Source of the DNA: a bacterium D16-56
GTDB lineage: Bacteria; Bacillota; Clostridia; Lachnospirales; Lachnospiraceae
Reading direction: 5' to 3'
Assembly (NCBI GenBank): GCA_003611875.1
Contig: RAYY01000002.1
Span: 1-64,000 of the forward strand
DNA: 64,000 nucleotides
Part shown: piece after piece, positions 45,854-53,132 of the stretch
How the letters are laid out: the number at the start of each line of letters is the position of its first letter
How positions within the stretch are numbered: position 1 is the stretch's first letter
The notes under the pieces: model-generated
The model's input: the letters and a program-made list of their open reading frames with translations, nothing else
Databases searched by the model: none
What the model was told of the DNA's origin: nothing
Translations under genes and position numbers: made by a program

Positions 45854-47143
45854 TTATACCTCCTTCACTGCGTCAAAGCCCTTCTGCAAATCCTCTAAAA
45901 TGTCGTCAATATGCTCGGTACCGATGGAAAGACGGATGGTATTGGGTTTAATATCCTGCTCGGCCAGTTCTTCTTCACTGAGCTGGCTGTGGGTGGTGGT
46001 AGCTGGATGGATGACCAGGCTCTTCACATCTGCCACATTGGCAAGCAGGGAGAAAATCTTCAGATTGTCAATAAACCTGTGAGCCTCCTTTACGCCGCCC
46101 TTGATTTCAAATGTAAAAATAGAACCGCCTCCATTAGGAAAATATTTCTCGTACAATTCATGGTCCGGATGGTCCGGCAAAGAGGGATGATTAACCTTTT
46201 CAACCTGCTGGTGGTTCCTTAAAAATTCTACTACCATCTTCGTATTTTCTCCATGCCGCTCTAGTCGCAGGGACAGGGTCTCAATGCCCTGCAGAAGCAG
46301 AAACGCTGCAAAGGGAGAGATGGCAGCGCCCGTGTCCCGAAGCAGGATTGCACGGATGTAGGTTACAAACGCCGCAGGACCGGCTGCCTTTACAAAGGAT
46401 ACGCCGTGATAGCTGGGATTCGGATCTGCAATGGCAGGATACTTTCCGCTTTTTGTCCAGTCAAATTTCCCGGAATCTACGATCACACCGCCTAAGGTAG
46501 TGCCGTGACCGCCCAAAAACTTTGTGGCAGAATGTACTACAATATCTGCGCCATGCTCAATGGGACGAATCAGATAGGGAGTGCCAAAGGTATTATCCAC
46601 CACCAGCGGCAAGCCGTGCCTGTGGGCAAGCTCTGCCAAAGCATCCATATCCGGAATATCACTGTTGGGATTGCCCAGGGTTTCAATATAAATCCCTCTG
46701 GTGTTCTCCTGAATCGCAGCCTCGGTTTCCGCCAGATCATGAATATTTACAAAGGTGGCCGTAATGCCCAGGCCCGGAAGGGTGTGTGCCAGAAGATTGT
46801 AGGTGCCGCCGTAGATGGTCTTTTGCGCCACAAAATGGCCGCCGTTCTGGCCAAGAGCCTCAAGGGTATAGGTGATTGCCGCCGCACCGGAAGCAAGAGC
46901 CAAAGCCGCAGCTCCCCCTTCCAGAGCCGCCACCCTCTGTTCCAGCACATCCTGAGTGGAATTTGTCAGTCTGCCGTAAATATTGCCTGCATCGGCAAGG
47001 CCAAATCGAGCGGCTGCATGTTCACAATTGCGGAACACATAGGAGGTGGTGGCATAGATAGGCACTGCACGGGCATCCGTTGCAGGATCCGGATTTTCCT
47101 GACCCACATGAAGCTGCAGGGTTTCAAATTTGTAATGAGACAT
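45854..47143 (-). CDS. metY: O-acetylhomoserine sulfhydrylase MetY-type
   Basis: A PLP enzyme of the Cys/Met metabolism family that makes homocysteine from O-acetylhomoserine and sulfide. 429 residues, the longer size characteristic of O-acetylhomoserine (thiol)-lyases rather than cystathionine enzymes. The PLP lysine is in VVHSATKFLGGHGTTLGG; ASGAAAITYTLEAL and GNPNSDIPD are family-typical. First gene of metY-cysK-cymR with a clear promoter, palindrome and terminator in its leader. Confidence 0.92.
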   Translation of the reverse strand: MSHYKFETLQLHVGQENPDPATDARAVPIYATTSYVFRNCEHAAARFGLADAGNIYGRLTNSTQDVLEQRVAALEGGAAALALASGAAAITYTLEALGQNGGHFVAQKTIYGGTYNLLAHTLPGLGITATFVNIHDLAETEAAIQENTRGIYIETLGNPNSDIPDMDALAELAHRHGLPLVVDNTFGTPYLIRPIEHGADIVVHSATKFLGGHGTTLGGVIVDSGKFDWTKSGKYPAIADPNPSYHGVSFVKAAGPAAFVTYIRAILLRDTGAAISPFAAFLLLQGIETLSLRLERHGENTKMVVEFLRNHQQVEKVNHPSLPDHPDHELYEKYFPNGGGSIFTFEIKGGVKEAHRFIDNLKIFSLLANVADVKSLVIHPATTTHSQLSEEELAEQDIKPNTIRLSIGTEHIDDILEDLQKGFDAVKEV

Positions 47144-47208
47144 ACGTGTGATTTCCTTTCGTTTTTTTCAACATCATATTCTGTAAAATATACCTGCCTT
47201 GCAGATAT

Positions 47209-47242
47209 AAAAAACCGGAAGATCCCGAAAAGGTCTCCCGGC
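47209..47242 (-). terminator. Leader terminator (attenuator) upstream of metY
   Basis: CCGGGAGACC pairs with GGATCTTCCGG (one mismatch, one wobble) and is followed by six Ts on the minus strand, before the metY start but after its promoter. A leader ORF beginning GTG at 47275 (VRVIWANHKLLAAGRP) runs through it and has AAGGGA upstream. Transcription attenuation is therefore plausible. No SAM riboswitch or T-box consensus was found. Confidence 0.65.
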
Positions 47243-47298
47243 TGCAAGCAATTTGTGATTTGCCCAAATTACGCGCACTATGACTTTCCCTTTCGTTT

Positions 47299-47315
47299 GA
47301 CCTATTATTTAGGTC
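47299..47315. promoter_or_regulatory. Palindrome at the metY transcription start
   Basis: GACCTA-N5-TAGGTC, a perfect 6-bp inverted repeat just downstream of the -10 element. Its place suits repression by the Rrf2/CymR-type protein encoded in the same operon; not a proven site. Confidence 0.6.
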
Positions 47316-47321
47316 GGTATA

Positions 47322-47350
47322 ATCATAACGCGTATCACCTACTTTGTCAA
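47322..47350 (-). promoter_or_regulatory. Sigma-A promoter of metY-cysK-cymR
   Basis: TTGACA (47345-47350) and TATGAT (47322-47327) on the minus strand, exactly 17 nt apart: near-consensus. Confidence 0.85.
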
Positions 47351-47376
47351 TAGGTAAATGTAATTATTTCCATTTT

Positions 47377-47799
47377 TTACGCCAACGCTCCTCCCAGCGC
47401 TTTACAGTTTTCAAGCCCCTCCTCATCCGGCGCTTCATTACAGATCACACTGTCACATACAAGAACCGCCCCCTCCTCCCGGCAGGTATCCTCCCAGCTC
47501 TGCATCCACTCTCCGCTGCCCCATCCATGAGAGCCAAACAAAGCAATCCTTTTGTCCTTTAAGCTGCTCTTGCAGGAATCAAACATCGGTTCAAACTCAC
47601 TTTCCTCCAGCTGCTCACTTCCCATAGACGGACACCCAAAAGCAATCGCGTCATAGGAATCCATCATGGAAGCATCAAATTCCCCGCAGGTCATCAGAAA
47701 AACCTGCCCTCCCTTCTCCTTGACACCTTCTGCCACAGAAGCTGCCATTGTCTCTGTGTTTCCTGTTCCGCTCCAATAAACAACTGCAACCTTAGCCAT
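47377..47799 (-). CDS. Flavodoxin
   Basis: A 140-residue FMN electron carrier. The FMN phosphate loop is YWSGTGNTETMA at residues 8-19, and the isoalloxazine loops are FGCPSMGSEQLEE and GSHGWGSGEW. The start at 47799 (MAKVAVVYWSGTGN) follows AAGGAAGGAA; a longer frame to 47877 is not flavodoxin-like. Flavodoxins replace ferredoxin when iron is scarce. Its place behind DUF3793 and two GTTAG-N6-CTAAC operators fits an iron-starvation unit. Confidence 0.92.
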   Translation of the reverse strand: MAKVAVVYWSGTGNTETMAASVAEGVKEKGGQVFLMTCGEFDASMMDSYDAIAFGCPSMGSEQLEESEFEPMFDSCKSSLKDKRIALFGSHGWGSGEWMQSWEDTCREEGAVLVCDSVICNEAPDEEGLENCKALGGALA

Positions 47800-47911
47800 T
47801 ATGATTTCCTTCCTTTCTTTTTTTGCGTACTCCCAAGGCTCTCCTGTATCTGGCCAAAAATCATCATATAATCCCAAATACCAAGAACCTCCGGGAATAC
47901 ATTTTTATAAT

Positions 47912-48463
47912 CTATGAACAGCTCACAACGAGCCGGTCAAGCGAATGATATTTCCGGAACACCTCATCATATACCCTGGTGCACTTTTTGAACCGGGCAA
48001 ATTTACGTTTGGCTGCTTCCACATTTCCATATACCTTCCACACGCCCGTGTACTTTGCCCCGGCTGCGCCGTACTTGATAAACGCCTCCACGTCCTCCGG
48101 AGGATATCCCAAAAACAGTCCGATCTCATGGGGAAAATCCTCGCCGGCTTCCAGACGGTGAATCAGATAAGCCACACATTTTCCCTCCTCACTGACAGGA
48201 TAATTCTGTGCAGCCAATATCCTTTGTGCCGACTCATCTGCCAAATCCCTTTTCAGCTTTTGGGGACGATACATGTAAATCAGAGCTCTGCCTTTTTTGT
48301 TTTTCATGGGAATCAAACGGATTCCACGGGAGGCAAACCGTCTGTTCACCTGCCGAATACCGGCCAGAAGCCTTTCCCCGTCTTCCGCCTGACAGCTAAA
48401 CAAATTCCCTGTCTTTAATCCTGCCAGTGTAGGCGCACAGTGGCGCACAATTAATTCCTCCAT
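47912..48463 (-). CDS. DUF3793-family protein
   Basis: About 183 residues. The start MEELIVRHCAPTLAGLKTGNLF, the central IPMKNKKGRALIYMYRPQKL and the segment FPHEIGLFLGYPPEDVEAFI are characteristic of DUF3793, a clostridial family usually found beside feoAB or flavodoxin genes. Function unknown; the link to iron is contextual. The frame is open to a GTG at 48475, but the ATG at 48463 matches the family start better. Flavodoxin follows after about 110 bp. Confidence 0.8.
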   Translation of the reverse strand: MEELIVRHCAPTLAGLKTGNLFSCQAEDGERLLAGIRQVNRRFASRGIRLIPMKNKKGRALIYMYRPQKLKRDLADESAQRILAAQNYPVSEEGKCVAYLIHRLEAGEDFPHEIGLFLGYPPEDVEAFIKYGAAGAKYTGVWKVYGNVEAAKRKFARFKKCTRVYDEVFRKYHSLDRLVVSCS

Positions 48464-48485
48464 CACAGGCTTCACACTCCTTTTT

Positions 48486-48503
48486 AGTTAGTTTTAGCTA
48501 ACT
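48486..48503. promoter_or_regulatory. AGTTAG-N6-CTAACT operator 1
   Basis: A perfect 6-bp inverted repeat with a 6-nt spacer just upstream of DUF3793; the same half site and spacing as 32751-32768. Confidence 0.7.
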
Positions 48504-48574
48504 CATGAGCAAAAGAAAAATGTCCTTTGGTATTAAGCCAAAAACATTCCTCCTGGACATGAGATTCCTTTTTA

Positions 48575-48592
48575 AGTTAGTTATTGCTAACT
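48575..48592. promoter_or_regulatory. AGTTAG-N6-CTAACT operator 2
   Basis: A second identical palindrome 89 bp from operator 1. Between them TGTCC/GGACA and CTCATG/CATGAG can pair, and a 20-codon minus-strand ORF starting MSRRNVFGLIPKD is open. The rest of the 48464-48752 gap holds only a repeat. Confidence 0.7.
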
Positions 48593-48673
48593 ACGCTAGA
48601 TTATACTATCTTACCTGCCATTCTGTCAATAACATGTAATGAAGATGAATTGATAAAATTTATCGGGTGACAA

Positions 48674-48739
48674 TGCCAAATGCGCCCGCCAAGCTTTCGT
48701 AATTGGTAGTGCGTCCGCCGCCGGGCGCATGGAGGTTTA
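48674..48739. repeat. Family A repeat, copy 4 (partial, reversed)
   Basis: Read on the minus strand it begins AAACCTCCATGCGCCCG and ends CGGGCGCATTTGGCA; outer stem ATGCGCCCG/CGGGCGCAT (9 bp). The second hairpin is missing. It abuts the 3' end of the EndoQ-UvrD gene. Confidence 0.75.
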
Positions 48740-48752
48740 CTGTCTATTAGAA

Positions 48753-51700
48753 TTATTTATCAAATGCTCCGAACTCAAACAAGCTCATCTGTTGACCTTC
48801 CCTCATGCATTTGTTTCTCAGCCTGATCTGCTGCCGCACAAGAATGTCTTCTGAAACCGGTTTGACAAAGGGAGAGACTTCCCCTGAACTGGTCAAAATC
48901 AGTTCCTCCTTTGCCCTGGTCATGGCCACATAGAGAAGCCTTTTTTCCTCCTCCAAATCGGTTTCCCGGCCCGGGTATTCCAAAGGAATCAGACCTGCCC
49001 TGAGGCCATGAAGGAGAACCACAGGAAACTCCAGCCCCTTTGCACCGTGTATGGTCATTAAGGTTACGGAATCTGAGGTATAATGCTTTCCCCCGCACCG
49101 TTTTAAGTCACTTTCTCTGCCAAAGGCAAGGGACGCAAGCATTTCCTCCATAGTCTTATAAAATACTGCCATGGAAGCCAGCTTTTCCATGGCCGGATCA
49201 GAAAGTAAATCCATATCCCTTGTCCAGGAGTCCCACAGCTTCCGGGGATTTCCCCGTCTGCAGGAGGTCTGATACTTTTCAGCCAAAGCAGGGTAACTGC
49301 ATTGTGAAATTTCTTCCACATTCCACAAAAGCTTCAGGCACTGCCTGCGGGACAAAGGATCCTGGGGATTCAGAATGCTTTTGAAAAATCCCAGGCTTCC
49401 CCGAACCGAATCCTCCTCCAGAAAATCCTCTCGTCCTGTGACAACATAGGGAATCCCCTCCTTTTTCAGACACGTTTCCAAATGCTCTGCCTGGCGGTGG
49501 GTGCGGTAAAGGATCGCAATATCTGCAAAGCTTCTGGGACTGCGGTCATCCGGACAGGAATATCCCTCCTGAGCGTCCAGCATATCGATTCCGCCAATCA
49601 GACGGTTGATTTCCTTGGCTGCAAAGGTTGCCTCTTCCTTCTGGCTGGATGCATGTATCAGGCGAACCGGGAAACCAGATTTTTGGACAGGCTTCAAAAT
49701 AGTCCCGGCATCTCCCAGTACGGCCAGAGACGCAGTCAAAATCTCCGGAGATGAGCGGTAATTCCTTGCCAGGCTGATTTTCTCCAAGCCTTCCTTCTGA
49801 CAAAACCGCTGAAAGCCTTTTAAATCTGCCCCTCTAAAACCATATATGGCCTGATTAGGATCTCCAATGATAAAAAGCTCCCTTCCGTCCTGACTCCATG
49901 CCTGAATCAGCTTGTACTGCAGCGGGCTGATGTCCTGAAACTCATCCACCAAAAGATAAGGAAACGTCTGGATATGCTCTCTTGCCTTCTCCAACGCTTT
50001 CATAAGAAGGTCGTCAAAATCCAGGGCATGGAAGGCCGTAAGGCGGTCTTGATAGCATTTGACAGCCTGGTCAAGCTTCGTCATCTCCTGGCCGTCCCCT
50101 TCCTTTGTATCGGATTCTGCCATTTCCAGCTTTCTTTTAGAAATCTTCCTCAAAAGAGATTTCGGCTTTTCCCTGATGTCAAGCTCCTCTGCAATCTCCC
50201 TTGCCATTTCCAGAACCATACTGTCCTCTGCCAGTATAAATTCTTCCCCTGAAGCCCGAAGCAGCTCATAACACAGCGAGTGGAAAGTACCGATCCGGAT
50301 CCTTTTTGAAATACTTTTTCTTCCGATCTGAGCCTCCAGGCGGCTCCTCATCTCCTGGGCTGCCTGATTGGTAAAGGTAACTGCCGTGATCTCTGACGGC
50401 TTTACCCTGCGGTTCTGCAGTAAGTAAAGAATGCGGGATACCAATGTTTTCGTCTTGCCGGTTCCCGGCCCTGCAATCACGGCAATATGAGGAGAAATCG
50501 TTTGAACCGCTGTAAGCTGTTCTTCATTCAGAGAGTCTGGCTTTATACTCTTTTCTATTGGGGCCGGCTTTATACCGCAATTATCTCGAATATCTTCCGG
50601 GCTTCCCGCCTCTGCAGCTCTCCTCTTATCCCGGCCATTTTCCGACCCTTCCAGGCTTCCGCCCTCCGCAGCTCTCCCCATACCCAGGCCATTTTCCGCT
50701 CCTTCCAGACTTCCGCCCTCTGCAGCTCTCCCTGTCTCCTGTCCGCTTTTGCGCTCTGCTTCATCTTTATCGCCGGTCAGGCTCACGCCTCCCCCTTGAA
50801 ACAGGCTCATCTGACCCTCCATGGACTCCAGCTCCCATGGCTCAAACAGCCGGATCACGCCATATTCTCCGTCAAAGCCGGGAAAACACCTTACCCTTCC
50901 CTGCCGCAGCCGCCGGATTCCCTCCCCGATCTGATAGCCGCACTTACTCTGAATCCGTTCTTCCGGCAGCTCTCGCAGAATAGAAAACTCCGGCCCCAGC
51001 TTTGCCAGCATTTCCTCATACTGCCTCATGACCCCTGTACTGGAAGCAGAACGGCCCGTACAGGCGCCGATTACTTCGGGAAGCGGCACCAGGCTCTCAT
51101 AAGGCGCTGCCCCCGGACGCACAAATCCCTCCTTGCGGTCTGCAAGCTGTGCAATCCGGTGAGAAACGCCTAACGTAAGCTTTTTGCCGCACACAGGACA
51201 TTTTCCCTGATATTTTTCCGCCTCCTTAGGACTTAGACACAGGTGACATTTTCGATGCCCGTCATAATGGTATTTCCCTTCCTCCGGGAAAAACTCTATG
51301 GTGCCCATAAGTCCCTGCCCCTCCTGAACTGCTCCGTATAATCCGTCATAGCTCATGGAAATGTCCAGCAGATTGGCTTCCCTCCCCAGCTTGGCCGGAG
51401 AATGGGCATCCGAATTGGAGATCATCTGTAAACGATCCAAAGCCGACAATCTCCAGTTCATAGGCGGATCCGAGGAAAGCCCGGTCTCAAAAGCATGGAT
51501 ATAGGGCGACAGGTCTTCAAAACATTCCTCCACCGTATCGAATCCGGAAAAAGCCCCAAACATGGAAAAATGAGGAGTCCAGATATGGGCCGGAACAAAA
51601 ATAGCCCTGGGACAGATTTCCAGGGTAATCTCCAGCAGGTCCCGGCTGTCTAGCCCCAATATGGGTCTGCCGTCTGAATGAATGTTGCCGATGGTTTCCA

Positions 51701-52064
51701 GCTTTCTTGACAAAAGCTCTGCCTCATAAAGTCCTGGCAGCAGAATCAGGTTATGTACCTTCCGCACCCGCCCGTTTTTCTTATAGATTGAGCTGATTTC
51801 CCCGGAAATCACGAACCTGGGACAGCCGTTTTCCCCCAGAATCCGGTCTTGTATCTGCAGCTCCTTTCTCAGACAATACAGCCCGTCTTCTGCAGGAACC
51901 AGCTTTTCTCCCAATTCCTTCCGCCAGGCCGGGTGAGTAAAATCTCCGGTTCCCAAAAGATCAATTCCCTTTCTTCTGGCCCACAGCTCCAGGTGCTCCG
52001 GAACACATTCCCTGCTGGTAGCCCGGGAATACCGTGAGTGAATATGCAAATCCGCAATATACAT
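48753..52064 (-). CDS. EndoQ-like PHP nuclease fused to UvrD helicase
   Basis: A 1103-residue two-enzyme protein. Residues about 1-415 resemble endonuclease Q: a PHP-type metal site (DLHIHSRYSRATS, GTGDFTHPAW, PAHIWTPHFSMFG, SNSDAHSPAKLG) and a four-cysteine zinc element (CHLC and CPVCGKKL). EndoQ nicks 5' of deaminated bases and abasic sites. Residues about 505-1103 form an SF1A helicase of the UvrD/PcrA type: GPGTGKTKT Walker A, FTNQAAQEMR, VDEFQDISPLQ, GDPNQAIYGFRG, YRTHRQAEHLE, TIHGAKGLEFPVV and VAMTRAKEEL. A linker with three 18-residue repeats joins them. It would couple damage-specific nicking to strand unwinding in base-damage repair. Single gene; the ends are flanked by repeats and a hairpin. 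Confidence 0.9.
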   Translation of the reverse strand: MYIADLHIHSRYSRATSRECVPEHLELWARRKGIDLLGTGDFTHPAWRKELGEKLVPAEDGLYCLRKELQIQDRILGENGCPRFVISGEISSIYKKNGRVRKVHNLILLPGLYEAELLSRKLETIGNIHSDGRPILGLDSRDLLEITLEICPRAIFVPAHIWTPHFSMFGAFSGFDTVEECFEDLSPYIHAFETGLSSDPPMNWRLSALDRLQMISNSDAHSPAKLGREANLLDISMSYDGLYGAVQEGQGLMGTIEFFPEEGKYHYDGHRKCHLCLSPKEAEKYQGKCPVCGKKLTLGVSHRIAQLADRKEGFVRPGAAPYESLVPLPEVIGACTGRSASSTGVMRQYEEMLAKLGPEFSILRELPEERIQSKCGYQIGEGIRRLRQGRVRCFPGFDGEYGVIRLFEPWELESMEGQMSLFQGGGVSLTGDKDEAERKSGQETGRAAEGGSLEGAENGLGMGRAAEGGSLEGSENGRDKRRAAEAGSPEDIRDNCGIKPAPIEKSIKPDSLNEEQLTAVQTISPHIAVIAGPGTGKTKTLVSRILYLLQNRRVKPSEITAVTFTNQAAQEMRSRLEAQIGRKSISKRIRIGTFHSLCYELLRASGEEFILAEDSMVLEMAREIAEELDIREKPKSLLRKISKRKLEMAESDTKEGDGQEMTKLDQAVKCYQDRLTAFHALDFDDLLMKALEKAREHIQTFPYLLVDEFQDISPLQYKLIQAWSQDGRELFIIGDPNQAIYGFRGADLKGFQRFCQKEGLEKISLARNYRSSPEILTASLAVLGDAGTILKPVQKSGFPVRLIHASSQKEEATFAAKEINRLIGGIDMLDAQEGYSCPDDRSPRSFADIAILYRTHRQAEHLETCLKKEGIPYVVTGREDFLEEDSVRGSLGFFKSILNPQDPLSRRQCLKLLWNVEEISQCSYPALAEKYQTSCRRGNPRKLWDSWTRDMDLLSDPAMEKLASMAVFYKTMEEMLASLAFGRESDLKRCGGKHYTSDSVTLMTIHGAKGLEFPVVLLHGLRAGLIPLEYPGRETDLEEEKRLLYVAMTRAKEELILTSSGEVSPFVKPVSEDILVRQQIRLRNKCMREGQQMSLFEFGAFDK
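50571..50732 (-). repeat. Three 54-bp tandem repeats in the EndoQ-UvrD linker
   Basis: Three in-frame 54-bp units (residues 445-462, 463-480, 481-498) encode variants of GRAAEGGSLEGAENGLGM. The first two are nearly identical, the third diverged. Length changes by whole units would keep the reading frame and only alter linker length. Confidence 0.85.
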
Positions 52065-52084
52065 AATTTCCCTCCTATCTGGCT

Positions 52085-52166
52085 AAGGAACTGTCCCAAA
52101 ATAACTTACCATGTTCCTTGTCTTTTTCTCCGGACTATCGGTAGGTTATTTGGGGACAGTTCCTAA
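52085..52166. terminator. Long hairpin between the SIR2 and EndoQ-UvrD genes
   Basis: AGGAACTGTCCCAAAATAAC (52086-52105) and TTACC pair with GGTAGGTTATTTGGGGACAG and TTCCT (52140-52164): about 26 pairs with two mismatches and a 29-nt loop containing a CTTTTT run. The SIR2 stop codon lies in one arm. Half-units of the same sequence occur near 11033, 14863 and 54713, so it is also a repeat. Confidence 0.65.
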
Positions 52167-53005
52167 GAAATAAGCTCCAGCACGGCATAAGTCCTTCGGC
52201 CAAGATCATCCGCAAGAGGGACACACTCTGCCTGTTTCTCCACCTCATCCGGAAGCTGGTACAAATCAATAACCTCCAGCCCCTTTCCCTCATAATACTT
52301 CCTCAGATAGTCCCTTCCTGCATGGAGGCTGCTGGACAGAAAATAATTGCGGTGCATCTTCTGCTTTACATGCATTTCCTCTGCAATATACTCAATCCAG
52401 CTCACAAACGTCTTCAGATTATAATCATTCAGTGAATACCCCACGAACAAAAACACATGGTCAATCAGCAGAGATTTCAAAAAGGTCTCCATCAGCCGAT
52501 GGGTATGGGAATAATGGAGATAGTCATCCTCCTTAAACACCAGCTTTTCCGGCTGACGGATATCACCGTGAAGCTTTAAAAGATAATGGGAGGAAATTCC
52601 GGTCATCAGATCCTTATCATCCCGTATCACCTCATAATCTCTGGCCACCTGATCTAAAAGCGTATCAAAATTGGTGGTTACAATGTGCTTGGGACGAAGG
52701 GCTGCGATCAGCTCGTCCAGCAGATTGGGGGCAATGTCCTCCGGCAGCATGGATTTAATAAGGGAATAGTAGGAGGAATGGCCTTCACTTTCATCCAGGC
52801 AATAGTAATATTGAGGAATCCGAATATATTCCTCTGTGGCCAGACGGCCGTTGGTAGGATAATCGATCTTCTCGGCAAATGCCTGGACAAGCTGTCCCCA
52901 GGTAGGGAGCCCGGAATTTTTCGACACTCCGGCTCCCACAAAGATGACCAGCTTATCCCGGTTCAGCGCAAGTGACAGATCCTCTATCATCTCATAAAAA
53001 GTCAT
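52163..53005 (-). CDS. Stand-alone SIR2-family protein
   Basis: About 280 residues from the ATG at 53005 (MTFYEMIEDLSLALNR), preceded by GGGAGGAGAGG; a longer frame to 53182 is not family-like. SIR2 motifs: FVGAGVSKNSGLPTW (NAD-binding), VTTNFDTLLDQVA, LKLHGD (catalytic His) and FLFVGYSLNDYNL. This SIR2_2-type domain is the NADase module found in many phage-defence proteins; here it is alone, with only a short C-terminal tail and no visible sensor domain. It lies between an ABC-F gene and the EndoQ-UvrD fusion. A defence role is inference; a metabolic NAD-dependent function is possible. Confidence 0.8.
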   Translation of the reverse strand: MTFYEMIEDLSLALNRDKLVIFVGAGVSKNSGLPTWGQLVQAFAEKIDYPTNGRLATEEYIRIPQYYYCLDESEGHSSYYSLIKSMLPEDIAPNLLDELIAALRPKHIVTTNFDTLLDQVARDYEVIRDDKDLMTGISSHYLLKLHGDIRQPEKLVFKEDDYLHYSHTHRLMETFLKSLLIDHVFLFVGYSLNDYNLKTFVSWIEYIAEEMHVKQKMHRNYFLSSSLHAGRDYLRKYYEGKGLEVIDLYQLPDEVEKQAECVPLADDLGRRTYAVLELIS

Positions 53006-53132
53006 ACCTCTCCTCCCTGTATTCCCGAACAAATTCTGTTCGCAAGCTCTGTTCCTAAACAGTTTTTGATTCCAAATCGCATCCCTTTTCCAAGCTTTCC
53101 CTGAAATGTGTCTGGTTCTGCCCCGTTCTTTC

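Noticed and set aside
47150-47340. SAM riboswitch or T-box in the metY leader
   Set aside because: Neither the S-box core nor a T-box AGGGTGG/ACCGCG sequence is present.
50487-51173. Plus-strand 228-codon open frame
   Set aside because: Antisense to the EndoQ-UvrD coding region; proline/serine-rich composition typical of a shadow frame, no ribosome binding site.
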